From contig NZ_JAPHNL010000135.1 in NCBI RefSeq assembly GCF_026274175.1, forward strand, positions 1 to 64,000: 64,000 nt of DNA. Direction: 5' to 3'. The notes below the pieces were generated by a model that was not told the origin of the DNA, made no database searches, and worked only from the letters and a program-made list of their open reading frames with translations. This document shows positions 56,429 through 64,000 of the stretch, piece by piece. The position numbers and the translations under genes are program-made. The DNA comes from Streptomyces beihaiensis (lineage in GTDB: Bacteria > Actinomycetota > Actinomycetes > Streptomycetales > Streptomycetaceae). Every line of letters begins with the position of its first letter. Positions within the stretch are counted from its first letter, which is position 1.

Positions 56429-56520
56429 ACGTGGGTTTATAGCGGCCCGGTCTGCGGTTTTGCATGTCAGCTGCGTGCTGCTGCTCCGTACTGCTGGGGT
56501 CGCGGGCTGTCGGCCGTGGG

Positions 56521-56991
56521 TCACACCGTGTCGCTGACGCCGAGCAGCGCCTGCAGCAGATGCGAGGCGGTGATCACGCCGAGCAGCCGGGTGCGGCCGT
56601 TGTCCGAGGGTTCGGCGACGGCGACGAGCGGGCTGCGCACCTGCGCCATGAGCGCCGCCACCTCAAGGGCCGTGTCGTCGGGCGCCGCGATCGGGGGCGT
56701 CGCCGCCTTCGACGACAGGCAGTCGCCGACGCTGCGGCCCTTGAGCGCCTGGCACAGCCGGTCGGCGTGCCGCTCGTCGACGACCGCGGCGAGCGCCGGG
56801 TCCTCCACGACGTAGGCGGGCACGAGCACCTTCACCAGCTGCGACGCCGGAAGGACCGCCTTGGGGGAACCGTCCGTGTCGAGCACGAGCAGCGCGGGGA
56901 GGCGCTGTTCGGCCATCAGACGGGCGGCCTGGGTGGCGTCGCTGTCGACGCTCACCGTCTCGTACTCGACCGCGAGGTCACGTGCGCGCAC
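56521..56991 (-). CDS. CBS-domain protein
   Basis: A 156-residue protein made of two CBS motifs (about 2-60: [29 protein letters not shown], and about 90-155: [43 protein letters not shown]) and nothing else. CBS pairs bind adenine nucleotides and usually regulate transporters or enzymes. The GTG start follows GAGGAG by 6 bp. It is divergent from the fluoride-export operon 207 bp away. Confidence 0.82.
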   Translation of the reverse strand: MRARDLAVEYETVSVDSDATQAARLMAEQRLPALLVLDTDGSPKAVLPASQLVKVLVPAYVVEDPALAAVVDERHADRLCQALKGRSVGDCLSSKAATPPIAAPDDTALEVAALMAQVRSPLVAVAEPSDNGRTRLLGVITASHLLQALLGVSDTV

Positions 56992-57198
56992 TGTCGGCTC
57001 CTCGGATGCTGGTGCTGGTACTTGCCAGGGTCGTACGTTCCGCCGCCGATGACCAGCGTCGCGTCCCGTACTTCGACGAGTTTGACGAGGTTCGTACCCG
57101 CGCGCCGTGGGCGGCCGCCCCTGCCGGGTCGGTCGACGCAGGTCACGGTAGGCTTTCGGCGCGGTGACGAGGTGACGAGGAGACGAAGAGGAGCATCG

Positions 57199-57696
57199 GT
57201 GGAGAACAGGCCCGCCCCCACGCTCCACGAACCCGTCGACGAACCCGTCGATCCGGACATCGGCCTGCGCGTACCGGTGCGGCGCGGGGCCCGGTGGCGC
57301 GGTCAGGGACCCGTGCTCGTTGTCGTGGCGCTCGGCGGCGGAACCGGAGCGGCCGCCCGGTACGGGGCGTCGCTGCTGTGGCCGACCGCGTCCGGTGCCT
57401 TCCCGTGGACGACCCTCCTGGTGAACGCCGTGGGCTGCGCCGTCATCGGTGTCTTCATGGTCGTCATCTCGGACGTCTGGGCCGCCCACCGTCTCGTCCG
57501 CCCGTTCTTCGGAACCGGTGTCCTGGGCGGCTTCACCACCTTCTCGACGTACGTCGTGGACACCCGGCACCTGATCGAGGACGGTCACCCGGCCGCCGCT
57601 CTCGGCTACCTGGCGCTGACCGTGTGCGCGGCGCTCGCCGCGGTCTGGACCGCGGCCCACCTCACCCGCCGCGTCATCGAGTGGAGGAGCCGATGA
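57199..57696 (+). CDS. crcB: CrcB/FluC fluoride channel subunit, long form
   Basis: A 165-residue four-helix fluoride exporter. Key features are [11 protein letters not shown] (helix 1), [13 protein letters not shown] with the pore Asn, and [13 protein letters not shown] with the fluoride-coordinating Phe and Thr/Ser. An N-terminal extension (about 1-35) repeats EPVDEPVD. The GTG start has GAAGAGGAG ahead. The stop overlaps the DUF190 gene by 4 bp. No fluoride riboswitch was recognised in the leader. Confidence 0.92.
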   Translation: MENRPAPTLHEPVDEPVDPDIGLRVPVRRGARWRGQGPVLVVVALGGGTGAAARYGASLLWPTASGAFPWTTLLVNAVGCAVIGVFMVVISDVWAAHRLVRPFFGTGVLGGFTTFSTYVVDTRHLIEDGHPAAALGYLALTVCAALAAVWTAAHLTRRVIEWRSR

Positions 57697-58175
57697 CCCA
57701 GGACGCCAAGAACGCCAAGGGCGTCAAGGACTCCGAGGACCCAAGGGGTTCCGCGGCCTTCGGGGGCGGTGTGGCGCGCCTCAGGAGTGGCAGCCGGCTG
57801 ACCGGGACCGCGCTGCGTGTCACCATCATCATCGGCGAGAACGACACTTGGCGTCACAAGCCGCTCTACGCCGAGATCGTGCACCGCGCGCGAGGCGCCG
57901 GACTCGCCGGAGCCTCCGTCTTCAAGGGGATCGAGGGCTTCGGTGCCTCGTCCCTGATCCACACCAGCAGGCTGCTCTCGCTCAGTGAGGATCTGCCGGT
58001 GGCGATCGTCATCGTCGACACCGACGCGCGCGTACGGGCCTTCCTGCCGCAGCTCGACGAACTCGTGGAGGAAGGGCTCGTCCTCCTCGACGACTGCGAG
58101 GTCATCAGGTACGTGGGCCGCGACTCGGACGCCGGGCGCCGTGCGACCCGCACGGAAGGGGCCGGTCCCGCGTGA
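57693..58175 (+). CDS. DUF190 (PII-like) protein in the fluoride operon
   Basis: A 160-residue protein with a DUF190 domain (about 38-140; [62 protein letters not shown]), which has a ferredoxin-like PII fold. A Lys/Asp-rich N-terminus (about 1-35) precedes it. It overlaps both flanking crcB genes by 4 bp, so it is made with both channel subunits. It probably tunes transport in response to a nucleotide or ion; ligand unknown. Confidence 0.9.
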   Translation: MTQDAKNAKGVKDSEDPRGSAAFGGGVARLRSGSRLTGTALRVTIIIGENDTWRHKPLYAEIVHRARGAGLAGASVFKGIEGFGASSLIHTSRLLSLSEDLPVAIVIVDTDARVRAFLPQLDELVEEGLVLLDDCEVIRYVGRDSDAGRRATRTEGAGPA

Positions 58176-58546
58176 ACTGGCTCCTCGTGATCGCGGGCGG
58201 CATGATCGGCGCTCCGCTGCGCTACCTCACCGACCGCACCGTGCAGTCCCGGCACGACACCGTCTTCCCCTGGGGCACGTTCTCCGTGAACGTCGTCGGG
58301 GCGCTGCTGCTCGGCCTCGTCACCGGGGCGGTCTCCGCGGGCGCCGCCTCCTCGCACCTCGCGCTCCTGCTCGGCACCGGCCTGTGCGGCGCCCTGACCA
58401 CGTACTCGACCTTCTCCTACGAGTCCCTGCGCCTCGCCGAGGACGGCGCCCGCTTTCTCGCCGCCGTCAACGTCGTCGGCAGCGTGGTGGCCGGCCTCGG
58501 CTCGGCGTTCCTGGGAGCCGCCGTGGCCGAGGCCGTCTGGGGCTGA
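58172..58546 (+). CDS. crcB: CrcB/FluC fluoride channel subunit, short form
   Basis: A 124-residue four-helix protein; the pore Asn is in [15 protein letters not shown] and the Phe/Thr motif in [20 protein letters not shown] separate second copy paired with the long form fits the heterodimeric FluC arrangement of Gram-positives. The GTG overlaps the DUF190 stop by 4 bp. Confidence 0.92.
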   Translation: MNWLLVIAGGMIGAPLRYLTDRTVQSRHDTVFPWGTFSVNVVGALLLGLVTGAVSAGAASSHLALLLGTGLCGALTTYSTFSYESLRLAEDGARFLAAVNVVGSVVAGLGSAFLGAAVAEAVWG

Positions 58547-58577
58547 CCCCGGCCGGGCGGCGGCGGACCGACCGACG

Positions 58578-59447
58578 TCACACACGTGCCTCGGGCACAG
58601 GCTCAGGCTCCGGACCGGCGGGGGCCGGCACTCCGGGGGCTGCGGCGCGGCGCGGCGCCGTACGGGCGTGGGTCGCGTACAGGGGGAGGCCCACGAAGGT
58701 GATGCCGCCGACCAGGTTGCCCACGACGGTGGGGATCTCGTTCCACATCAGGTAGTCACCGAAGGTGAAGTGGCCGCCGAGCATGAGCCCGGACGGGAAC
58801 AGGAACATGTTCACGACCGAGTGCTCGAAGCCCATGGCGAAGAACAGCAGGATGGGCATCCACATGGCGATGACCTTGCCCGAGACGGACGTGGACATCA
58901 GCGCGGCGACGACACCCGTGGAGACCATCCAGTTGCACAGCACCCCGCGCAGGAACAGGGTGAGCATGCCCGCGGCGCCGTGGTCGGCGTAGCCGATGGT
59001 GCGCAGCTCGCCGATGTGACCGATCTTCTGCCCGATCGCGTTCGGGTCCACCGTGAACGCGTAAGTGAAGATCACCGCCATGATGACGGCGACGGTCAGG
59101 GCTCCGGCGAAGTTCCCGACGAAGACCAGGCCCCAGTTGCGCAGCACACCACGGAGCCTGACGCCGCGACGGCGGTCGATCAGGGCCAGCGGGGTGAGCG
59201 TGAAGACTCCGGTCAGCAGGTCGAAGCCCATCAGGTAGAGCACGCAGAAGCCGACCGGGAACAGCAGCGCCCCCAAGAGCGCCTGGCCGGTCTGCACGGT
59301 GATGGTGACCGCGAACACGGCCGACAGCGCGAGGATGGCACCGGCCATGTACGCGCGGATCACCGTGTCGCGCGCGGACATGAAGACCTTGGACTCACCC
59401 GCGTCGATCATCTTCCGGACGAACTCCGGTGGGCTGACATAGGACAT
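58578..59447 (-). CDS. formate/nitrite-transporter (FNT) channel
   Basis: A 289-residue pentameric FNT-family channel with six helices, conducting formate, nitrite or hydrosulfide. Typical blocks are the Lys-rich RKMIDAGESKV start, GALLFPVGFCVLYLMGFDLLTG, VLRNWGLVFVGNFAGAL, and LRGVLCNWMVSTGV with the conserved pore His replaced around GFEHSVVNMF. A GGAGAG site precedes the ATG. It is convergent with crcB (31 bp) and the substrate is not determined by sequence. Confidence 0.88.
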   Translation of the reverse strand: MSYVSPPEFVRKMIDAGESKVFMSARDTVIRAYMAGAILALSAVFAVTITVQTGQALLGALLFPVGFCVLYLMGFDLLTGVFTLTPLALIDRRRGVRLRGVLRNWGLVFVGNFAGALTVAVIMAVIFTYAFTVDPNAIGQKIGHIGELRTIGYADHGAAGMLTLFLRGVLCNWMVSTGVVAALMSTSVSGKVIAMWMPILLFFAMGFEHSVVNMFLFPSGLMLGGHFTFGDYLMWNEIPTVVGNLVGGITFVGLPLYATHARTAPRRAAAPGVPAPAGPEPEPVPEARV

Positions 59448-59592
59448 GGCGTGGCTCTCCGCTTCTCTCACCGGACGTGGGTGCGGCTGATCGTGGAGAG
59501 CCGGATTTTCCGGTCCGTGACGTGGGGGAGTGGGCCGGGTCACTTCTGTCTCACAGCGGGCCGGGCGCGCGTGTGAGCGCGCTGACCAGGGA

Positions 59593-60621
59593 TCAGGCGC
59601 GTTCCCCGGGCAGGAGACGGTGTGCGGGTTGTGTGTGCGTCGTCAACTCGGTGCCGAGCGGCTCCCGCCGTGCCCGGCTCACGGGCGCGGTGAGCACGGC
59701 GAGGCAGCCGACGACCAGGGCGACGCCCACCCAGCCCAGCACGGGAAGGCGCTCGCCGACCACGACGACGGCCAAGGCGGCGGCGACCGCCGGTTCCAGG
59801 AGCGAGAGCGTCGTCGCGGTGGACGCCGGAACGCGCGCCAGGCCCCAGCCGAACAGCACGTACCCGAGGAACATGGGCACGAGCGCCATGTACGCGCCGA
59901 CGGCGGTGGCCGACCACGAGTCGAGCAGCGGGGCCCCGGTGGCGACGAGCACCGGCATGAGCAGCAGCCCGCCGATTCCGAAGACGGTTCCCATGGCGGC
60001 GCCGGACGGGATGCCGCGGCGGATGAGGCGGTGAGCGGCCCAGGCGTACAGGGCGTACGTCGCCCCGGCGACCAGGCCGAGACCCACACCGAGCACGGTC
60101 TGCGCGGCGGGCCCGGCACCGGCACCGGCGCCCGAACCCGCTTCCGTTCCCGCCGTGGCCCCGGAACCGGCCCGCGCCGCCTCCGCCACGCACAGCAGTG
60201 CGGTCCCGCAGACGCCGAGCGCGGCACCGGCCGCCCAGCGGCGGCTGAGCCCGCGCCGGTCCGCGACACGTTCGATCACCGCCGATACGAGCGGGGCCGA
60301 ACCGACCGACACCACGGTCCCGACAGTGACCCCCGCCAGTCGCATGGAGCTGTAGAACGCCAGCGGATACGCCGCCACCGACACCGCCCCGAGCGCCACG
60401 GTTCCACGCCGCACGGCCAGCGCGGACGCCGCACGGGCGATACGCGGCGCGGCGACCAGGGCTTGGAGCAGCCCGCCGACTCCCATGGCGACGGCCCCGA
60501 TCGCGAGGGGGCCGACGGCCGGGGCGAAGGCCGCCGCCGTCCCTGTGGTGCCCCACAGCGTGGCCGCGAGGAGCACGCACAGCGCCCCCGCGCCCGGCAG
60601 CGCGCCTGAGCGGGGCGTCAC
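59593..60621 (-). CDS. EamA/DMT-family transporter
   Basis: A 342-residue drug/metabolite exporter with ten predicted helices in two EamA halves (LLAATLWGTTGTAAAFAP near the start; GATYALYAWAAHRLIRRGIPSG, YVLFGWGLARVPASTATTLSLLEPAVAAALAVVVVGERL in the second). The central loop (about 165-190) is a Gly/Ala/Thr-rich linker. The GTG overlaps the TetR TGA by 4 bp, so the regulator and transporter form one operon. The exported compound is unknown. Confidence 0.9.
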   Translation of the reverse strand: MTPRSGALPGAGALCVLLAATLWGTTGTAAAFAPAVGPLAIGAVAMGVGGLLQALVAAPRIARAASALAVRRGTVALGAVSVAAYPLAFYSSMRLAGVTVGTVVSVGSAPLVSAVIERVADRRGLSRRWAAGAALGVCGTALLCVAEAARAGSGATAGTEAGSGAGAGAGPAAQTVLGVGLGLVAGATYALYAWAAHRLIRRGIPSGAAMGTVFGIGGLLLMPVLVATGAPLLDSWSATAVGAYMALVPMFLGYVLFGWGLARVPASTATTLSLLEPAVAAALAVVVVGERLPVLGWVGVALVVGCLAVLTAPVSRARREPLGTELTTHTQPAHRLLPGERA

Positions 60622-61229
60622 CAGCGCTCCAGTAGCTCGGCCGCCATGCGCCGGGCGTGCCCGAGCCGGTCGCCCGTGCCCTCGAGACCGGCGCGGGCCG
60701 TCGCTCCCTCCAGCAGGAACGCCAGATGCTCCGCCGCCGCGGGGGCCTCCTGCGGTCGGTCGGACAGCAGCCGCGCGAGGTGCCCGGCGAGCAGCGACTC
60801 CACCTCCTCCTTGTGCCTGCGTACGATGTTCCGCCCCTCGTCCCCGGCGGGCAGCTCGGCGGCCGCGTTGAGCAGGCCGCACCCGCGGAACCCGTGCTCG
60901 TACGCGAGCGCGGCGTGGTCGGCGTAGGCGTCGAAGACGGCGAGGACCCCGCCGCGCGGATCGTCGCCGACGCCCTCCAGACGCTTGCGGTAAAGGCCGA
61001 GCCACTCCTCGTGCCGTGCGTCCAGGTAGGACCGGACCAGATCGGCCTTGGACGAGAAGTTGTTGTAGAGGCTCATCTTGGCCACGCCCGCCTCGGCGGT
61101 GATGGTGTCGATGCCGGTGGCGGCCACCCCGTCCGCGTAGAAGCGGCGGGCCGCGGCGGCGAGCAGCAGTTCGCGCGCGGCACCGCGCCGGGTGCCGCGG
61201 GGTGCGGCGGCGTCGCCGGTCCTGGCCAT
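60618..61229 (-). CDS. TetR-family repressor of the EamA transporter
   Basis: A 203-residue TetR/AcrR regulator. The N-terminal HTH (about 18-65; RELLLAAAARRFYADGVAATGIDTITAEAGVAKMSLYNNFSSKADLV) matches the family; the C-domain is helical. The downstream transporter is translationally coupled and the presumed target. Its operator candidate and a tandem repeat lie just upstream. Confidence 0.92.
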   Translation of the reverse strand: MARTGDAAAPRGTRRGAARELLLAAAARRFYADGVAATGIDTITAEAGVAKMSLYNNFSSKADLVRSYLDARHEEWLGLYRKRLEGVGDDPRGGVLAVFDAYADHAALAYEHGFRGCGLLNAAAELPAGDEGRNIVRRHKEEVESLLAGHLARLLSDRPQEAPAAAEHLAFLLEGATARAGLEGTGDRLGHARRMAAELLERW

Positions 61230-61263
61230 GCGGCCCTCCCATGGTCGTCAGGTAGCGAGATGC

Positions 61264-61307
61264 CGAGATACCGAGACGGCGAGATACCGAGACGGCGAGA
61301 TACCGAG
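61264..61307. repeat. 16-bp tandem repeat upstream of the TetR gene
   Basis: CGAGATACCGAGACGG occurs twice in full (61264-61279, 61280-61295) and a third time as 12 bp (61296-61307). It lies between the TetR start and its operator, in the 5' leader. Confidence 0.85.
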
Positions 61308-61313
61308 CTGCTA

Positions 61314-61329
61314 GGTAGGTCAGTCTACC
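61314..61329. promoter_or_regulatory. TetR operator candidate
   Basis: GGTAG (61314-61318) and CTACC (61325-61329) flank GTCAGT, giving on the minus strand GGTAGACTGACCTACC, a typical operator form for TetR regulators of this subgroup. It is 85-100 bp upstream of the start, beyond the repeat array. Confidence 0.55.
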
Positions 61330-61350
61330 CAGCGACAAGGGAGCCGAGTC

Positions 61351-62514
61351 CTAGAGCCAGTCCCTCCGCTTGAAGATCACGTACAGCGTCACGCAGACGA
61401 CCCCCATCAGGCCGATCGCGAACGGATAGCCGAAACTCCAGCTCAGCTCCGGCATCCGGTCGAAGTTCATCCCGTAGATCGTGCCGACGAGAGTGGGCGC
61501 GAAGAGAATGGCCGCCCAGCTGGAGATCTTCTTGACTTCCTCGTTCTGCTCGAATCCCGCCTCGGCCAGCGCCCGCATCTCCGCGTTCTGCTGCTGGGTC
61601 ACCAGCGTCGCGTTGACCGTGAGGATGTCGGCGAGCGCCTCACGGAACGAGTCGACGCGCTCGCTGGTGTGGGTGACGTGGTCCGCGACGTCACGCAGGT
61701 AGCGCTGCAACTCCTCGTCCGTCCCGTACTTCGCGAAGCCCGCCATCAGGCCGTGCAGCATGCCGACCAGCGGCCGCGTCGCCCGCTGGAACTCGACCAT
61801 TTCGCGGGAGAGTTCATAGATGCGGCGGGAGACCTCCGGGGCGCCGGAGAAGACCTCCGTCTCGATCTCGTCGATGTCGTTCTGCACACCGGCGACGACC
61901 GGCACATACCCGTCCACCACGGCGTCGAGGATCGCGTAGAGCACCGCCTCCGGGCCGAGCCGCAGCAGCTCCGGGCTCTGCTCCATACGGCGCCGCACCG
62001 CCGACAGGTCCGGGGCCGCGCCGTGCCGGACCGTGATGACGAAGTCCGGACCGACGAACACATGCAGCTCCGCGAAGTCGACCTCCTCCGGCGCGTCCAG
62101 ATAGCGGGCGGCGCGCAGCACCACGAAGAGCGTCTCACCGTACCGCTCGAGCTTCGGCCGCTGGTGCGCCTCCATCGCGTCCTCCACGGCGAGTGGATGC
62201 AGGTCGAACTCGGCGGCCAGTGACTTGAGTTCGGCCTCGGTCGGCCGGGCGAGGCCGATCCACGCGACGGTCTCCGGATCGGCGTGGAGCTGCCGGTACG
62301 TGTCCGTGAGCGTCTCCGGCGTCGCGACCCGCACTCCGTCCCGGTACACAGCCGTGTGGACGATGCTGCCCGCGGTGTCGACCGGCTCCCGCCGTGGCTC
62401 CGGCTCGGGGGCGGGCGGCTCGGGCGCACCCGTCGATGGCCGCTGGCCCGCGCCGCGGCGCCATGTGGAGCGGCGGCCGCCACCCTGCCCCGCCCGATCC
62501 TGCCGTCGCGGCAT
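61351..62514 (-). CDS. corA: CorA-family magnesium/cobalt transporter
   Basis: A 387-residue pentameric Mg2+ channel. The cytoplasmic domain (about 45-310; WIGLARPTEAELKSLAAEFDLHPLAVEDA) is followed by two membrane helices with the YGMNF signature between them, and a basic C-terminus (FKRRDWL). The first 45 residues form a basic Arg/Pro-rich tail that many Streptomyces CorA proteins have. The ATG is at 62514. It is 135 bp from the divergent winged-helix gene. Confidence 0.93.
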   Translation of the reverse strand: MPRRQDRAGQGGGRRSTWRRGAGQRPSTGAPEPPAPEPEPRREPVDTAGSIVHTAVYRDGVRVATPETLTDTYRQLHADPETVAWIGLARPTEAELKSLAAEFDLHPLAVEDAMEAHQRPKLERYGETLFVVLRAARYLDAPEEVDFAELHVFVGPDFVITVRHGAAPDLSAVRRRMEQSPELLRLGPEAVLYAILDAVVDGYVPVVAGVQNDIDEIETEVFSGAPEVSRRIYELSREMVEFQRATRPLVGMLHGLMAGFAKYGTDEELQRYLRDVADHVTHTSERVDSFREALADILTVNATLVTQQQNAEMRALAEAGFEQNEEVKKISSWAAILFAPTLVGTIYGMNFDRMPELSWSFGYPFAIGLMGVVCVTLYVIFKRRDWL

Positions 62515-62648
62515 CGCCGCCTCCCGCCACCGTTGGCTCCGGTCCGTCCCGAGGCAGCGTAACCAGCACACGGACCCCACGACGGAACCGCATCGCGGAC
62601 AGACATCGCGGACAGAATCTGACCTCTTTCACCGCTACCGTCCGTCCC

Positions 62649-63863
62649 ATGACGACGAAGCCATTGACGGCCCGGGCCCTCGGCCGGGCCACCCTGGAAC
62701 GCCAGTGCCTCCTCCGGCGCGCCCCGATGACCGCCGAGCAGGCCGTCACCCACCTCGCCGGACTCCAGGCCCAAGAGGTGCGCCCGCCGTACGTCGCGCT
62801 CGTCGCCCGCCTCACCGACTTCACCCCCGCCCACCTCTGCGAGGCGATCGAGTCCCGGCGCCTGGCCCGTACCGTCACTCTGCGCTCCACGATCCACTTG
62901 CACACAGCCGACGACCTCCGGATCCTGCACCCGCTCACCCGGCCCGCCCGCGAGCGCGAGCTGCGCCAGTTCCGCGCCGGCCTCACCGGCGTCGACCTGG
63001 ACCGGCTCGCCGCCCTGGCGCGCGCCTATGTCGAGCAGGAGCCACGCACGCCGAAACAGATCCGGGAACTGCTTCTCGGGCACTGGCGGCACGCCGAGCC
63101 CCGGGCACTCTCCGTCGCGGCGCGCTGCCTGCTGCCGCTGGTCCAGGTCACCCCGCGGGGCCTGTGGCGGCGCAGCGGGGGAGTCCGTCTCACCACCGCC
63201 GGGCGCTGGTTCGGGGACGAGACCGTGTGCCCGCCCGTACCCGACCCGGCCTCAGCACCTGGCCCGGCCTCCGCACCCGACCCGGCGGCCGTGCTCGACA
63301 CCGCGGTGCTGCGCTACCTCGGCGCCTTCGGGCCCGCCTCCGTCAAGGACTTCCAGCAGTGGGCGGGGATCACCCGCACCAAGGACGCCTTCGAACGGCT
63401 CAGGCCCCGGCTCACGACGTTCCGCGCCCCGGAGGGCGTGGAGCTGTTCGACCTGCCCGACGCCCCGCGCCCCGACGAGGACACCCCGGCACCGCCGCGG
63501 CTGCTCGCCGAGTACGACAACGTCCTCCTCTCGCACGCCGACCGCACCCGCGTGGTGCGCGCCGTCGACAGGGGGCGCAACTGGCAGACCAACAAGGTGT
63601 ATCCGACGTTCCTGGTGGACGGGATGCTCGCCGGGCTGTGGGCCCTGGACGAGAGCGGAGACACGGGAGACGCAGGCCACCACGGAGACCGGGGCCGAGA
63701 CCGAGGCCGGGGCCGCAAGTACGGCGCCACCCTCACCCTGGAGCCCTTCGCCGACCTCACCCGGGCTCAGCGCGACGAACTCGTCCACGAGGCGGAGCGC
63801 ACCGCCGCCGTGCTCGAAGCGCCCGGCCCGGTCACCGTGGCCTTCGGGACGGTACGGAACTGA
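62649..63863 (+). CDS. winged-helix DNA-binding protein (HTH_42 type)
   Basis: A 404-residue protein of the winged-helix DNA-binding family pfam06224 (relatives of the YcaQ glycosylase group). Typical parts are RATLERQCLLRRAPMTAEQAVTHLAGLQAQEVRPPYVALVAR, ARTVTLRSTIHLHTADDLR and YLGAFGPASVKDFQQWAGI, and LLAEYDNVLLSHADRTRV. Two Ser/Pro/Gly-Arg insertions (about 200-212, 335-357) look like linkers. Some relatives unhook DNA crosslinks; this one lacks enough evidence for an enzymatic claim. Confidence 0.78.
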   Translation: MTTKPLTARALGRATLERQCLLRRAPMTAEQAVTHLAGLQAQEVRPPYVALVARLTDFTPAHLCEAIESRRLARTVTLRSTIHLHTADDLRILHPLTRPARERELRQFRAGLTGVDLDRLAALARAYVEQEPRTPKQIRELLLGHWRHAEPRALSVAARCLLPLVQVTPRGLWRRSGGVRLTTAGRWFGDETVCPPVPDPASAPGPASAPDPAAVLDTAVLRYLGAFGPASVKDFQQWAGITRTKDAFERLRPRLTTFRAPEGVELFDLPDAPRPDEDTPAPPRLLAEYDNVLLSHADRTRVVRAVDRGRNWQTNKVYPTFLVDGMLAGLWALDESGDTGDAGHHGDRGRDRGRGRKYGATLTLEPFADLTRAQRDELVHEAERTAAVLEAPGPVTVAFGTVRN

Positions 63864-63869
63864 CGGGCG

Positions 63870-64000
63870 TCAGTCCGCGCGGCCCGTCGCCGCCACCGCC
63901 ACGCCGAGCCCGATGAGCGCGAAACCGCCCGTGCCGCCGATCAGTGAGAGCCGGTGGTCCGAGCGCGCGAACCAGTTGCGCGCCGCCGACGCCGTCAGCC
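63870..64000 (-). CDS. LysE-family exporter, C-terminal end
   Basis: The last 43 codons before a TGA at 63870-63872 encode a LysE/RhtB-type tail: ASAARNWFARSDHRLSLIGG and the final helix GFALIGLGVAVAATGRAD. The gene continues beyond the right edge. It would export an amino acid or related metabolite. It converges with the winged-helix gene, 6 bp apart. Confidence 0.7.
   Translation of the reverse strand, partial: LTASAARNWFARSDHRLSLIGGTGGFALIGLGVAVAATGRAD

Noticed and set aside
57060-57198. Fluoride (crcB) riboswitch in the crcB leader
   Set aside because: I could not find the conserved pseudoknot and AACC/CUGAUGA-type core on either strand.
56952-57260. Minus-strand 102-codon frame upstream of the CBS gene (contains [16 protein letters not shown])
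   Set aside because: It overlaps the CBS start and crcB 5' end, and I know no family; without conservation data it is not supported.

Overview
This window is high-GC actinobacterial DNA, almost certainly from a Streptomyces chromosome. The evidence is dense coding with very high third-position GC, frequent GTG starts, leaderless-looking promoters, Tat and lipoprotein sugar enzymes, an AldO-type alditol oxidase, a DasR-like operator in front of a PTS permease, and an iron box of the DmdR/IdeR type before an FhuF gene. No rRNA, tRNA, insertion sequence, CRISPR array or prophage was seen.

Layout. 1-870: a dnaK fragment joined to a homocysteine methyltransferase gene. 1.0-6.5 kb: a secreted pectin (rhamnogalacturonan-I) toolkit with two GH43 enzymes, a PL4 lyase and a CE12 acetylesterase; the last two diverge over LacI-type operator sequences. 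6.6-14.1 kb: Nudix hydrolase, an unrecognised cupin/toroid-membrane gene pair, a quinone-oxidoreductase/GlxA-regulator divergon, NAD synthetase and a flavin-binding protein. 14.3-20.4 kb: GH2 beta-galactosidase, a broken ROK regulator, alditol oxidase, a broken LacI regulator and the C-terminal third of a GH53 galactanase, apparently the damaged remains of a galactan-utilisation locus. 20.5-32.4 kb: radical SAM protein, asparaginase/aspartase with a divergent AsnC regulator, a GlcNAc-type PTS permease, a sugar ABC importer without ATPase, a DEAD-box helicase and a cold-shock protein. 32.7-36.0 kb: RsgA and a two-gene alkylation-repair unit (Ada-AlkA fusion, Ogt). 36.0-46.7 kb: phosphopantetheinyl transferase, regulators, a degenerate PP2C-like protein, a pyruvate-oxidase-like enzyme, an anti-sigma-type ATPase, a DUF2637 membrane protein, FhuF, GntR and a helical-repeat protein. 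46.8-55.6 kb: purine catabolism (PucR regulator, three-subunit xanthine dehydrogenase, NCS2 purine permease, XdhC). 55.6-64 kb: CE4 deacetylase lipoprotein, CBS protein, a fluoride-export operon (CrcB-DUF190-CrcB), FNT channel, TetR/EamA pair, CorA, a winged-helix protein and a partial LysE exporter.

How the genes fit together. The extracellular GH43, PL4, CE12, GH53 and GH2 activities would together strip and cut rhamnogalacturonan-I and its arabinan/galactan side chains. Asparaginase plus aspartase would turn asparagine into fumarate and ammonia. The Xdh cluster would take purines to urate. The cold-shock protein and helicase form a cold-adaptation pair.

The most unusual aspect is structural. 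Within the first 20 kb, three coding sequences are abruptly joined to unrelated or non-adjacent coding sequence (near 75-80, 18,083 and 19,980). These are either real deletions or assembly joins, and this decides how the left third of the window should be read. I did not find a convincing wholly new multi-gene system. The best candidates for something undescribed are the cupin/toroid pair (7.1-9.2 kb), the radical SAM protein with a CX8CX2C cluster motif, and the PP2C-like protein that has lost its metal-binding DG motif.
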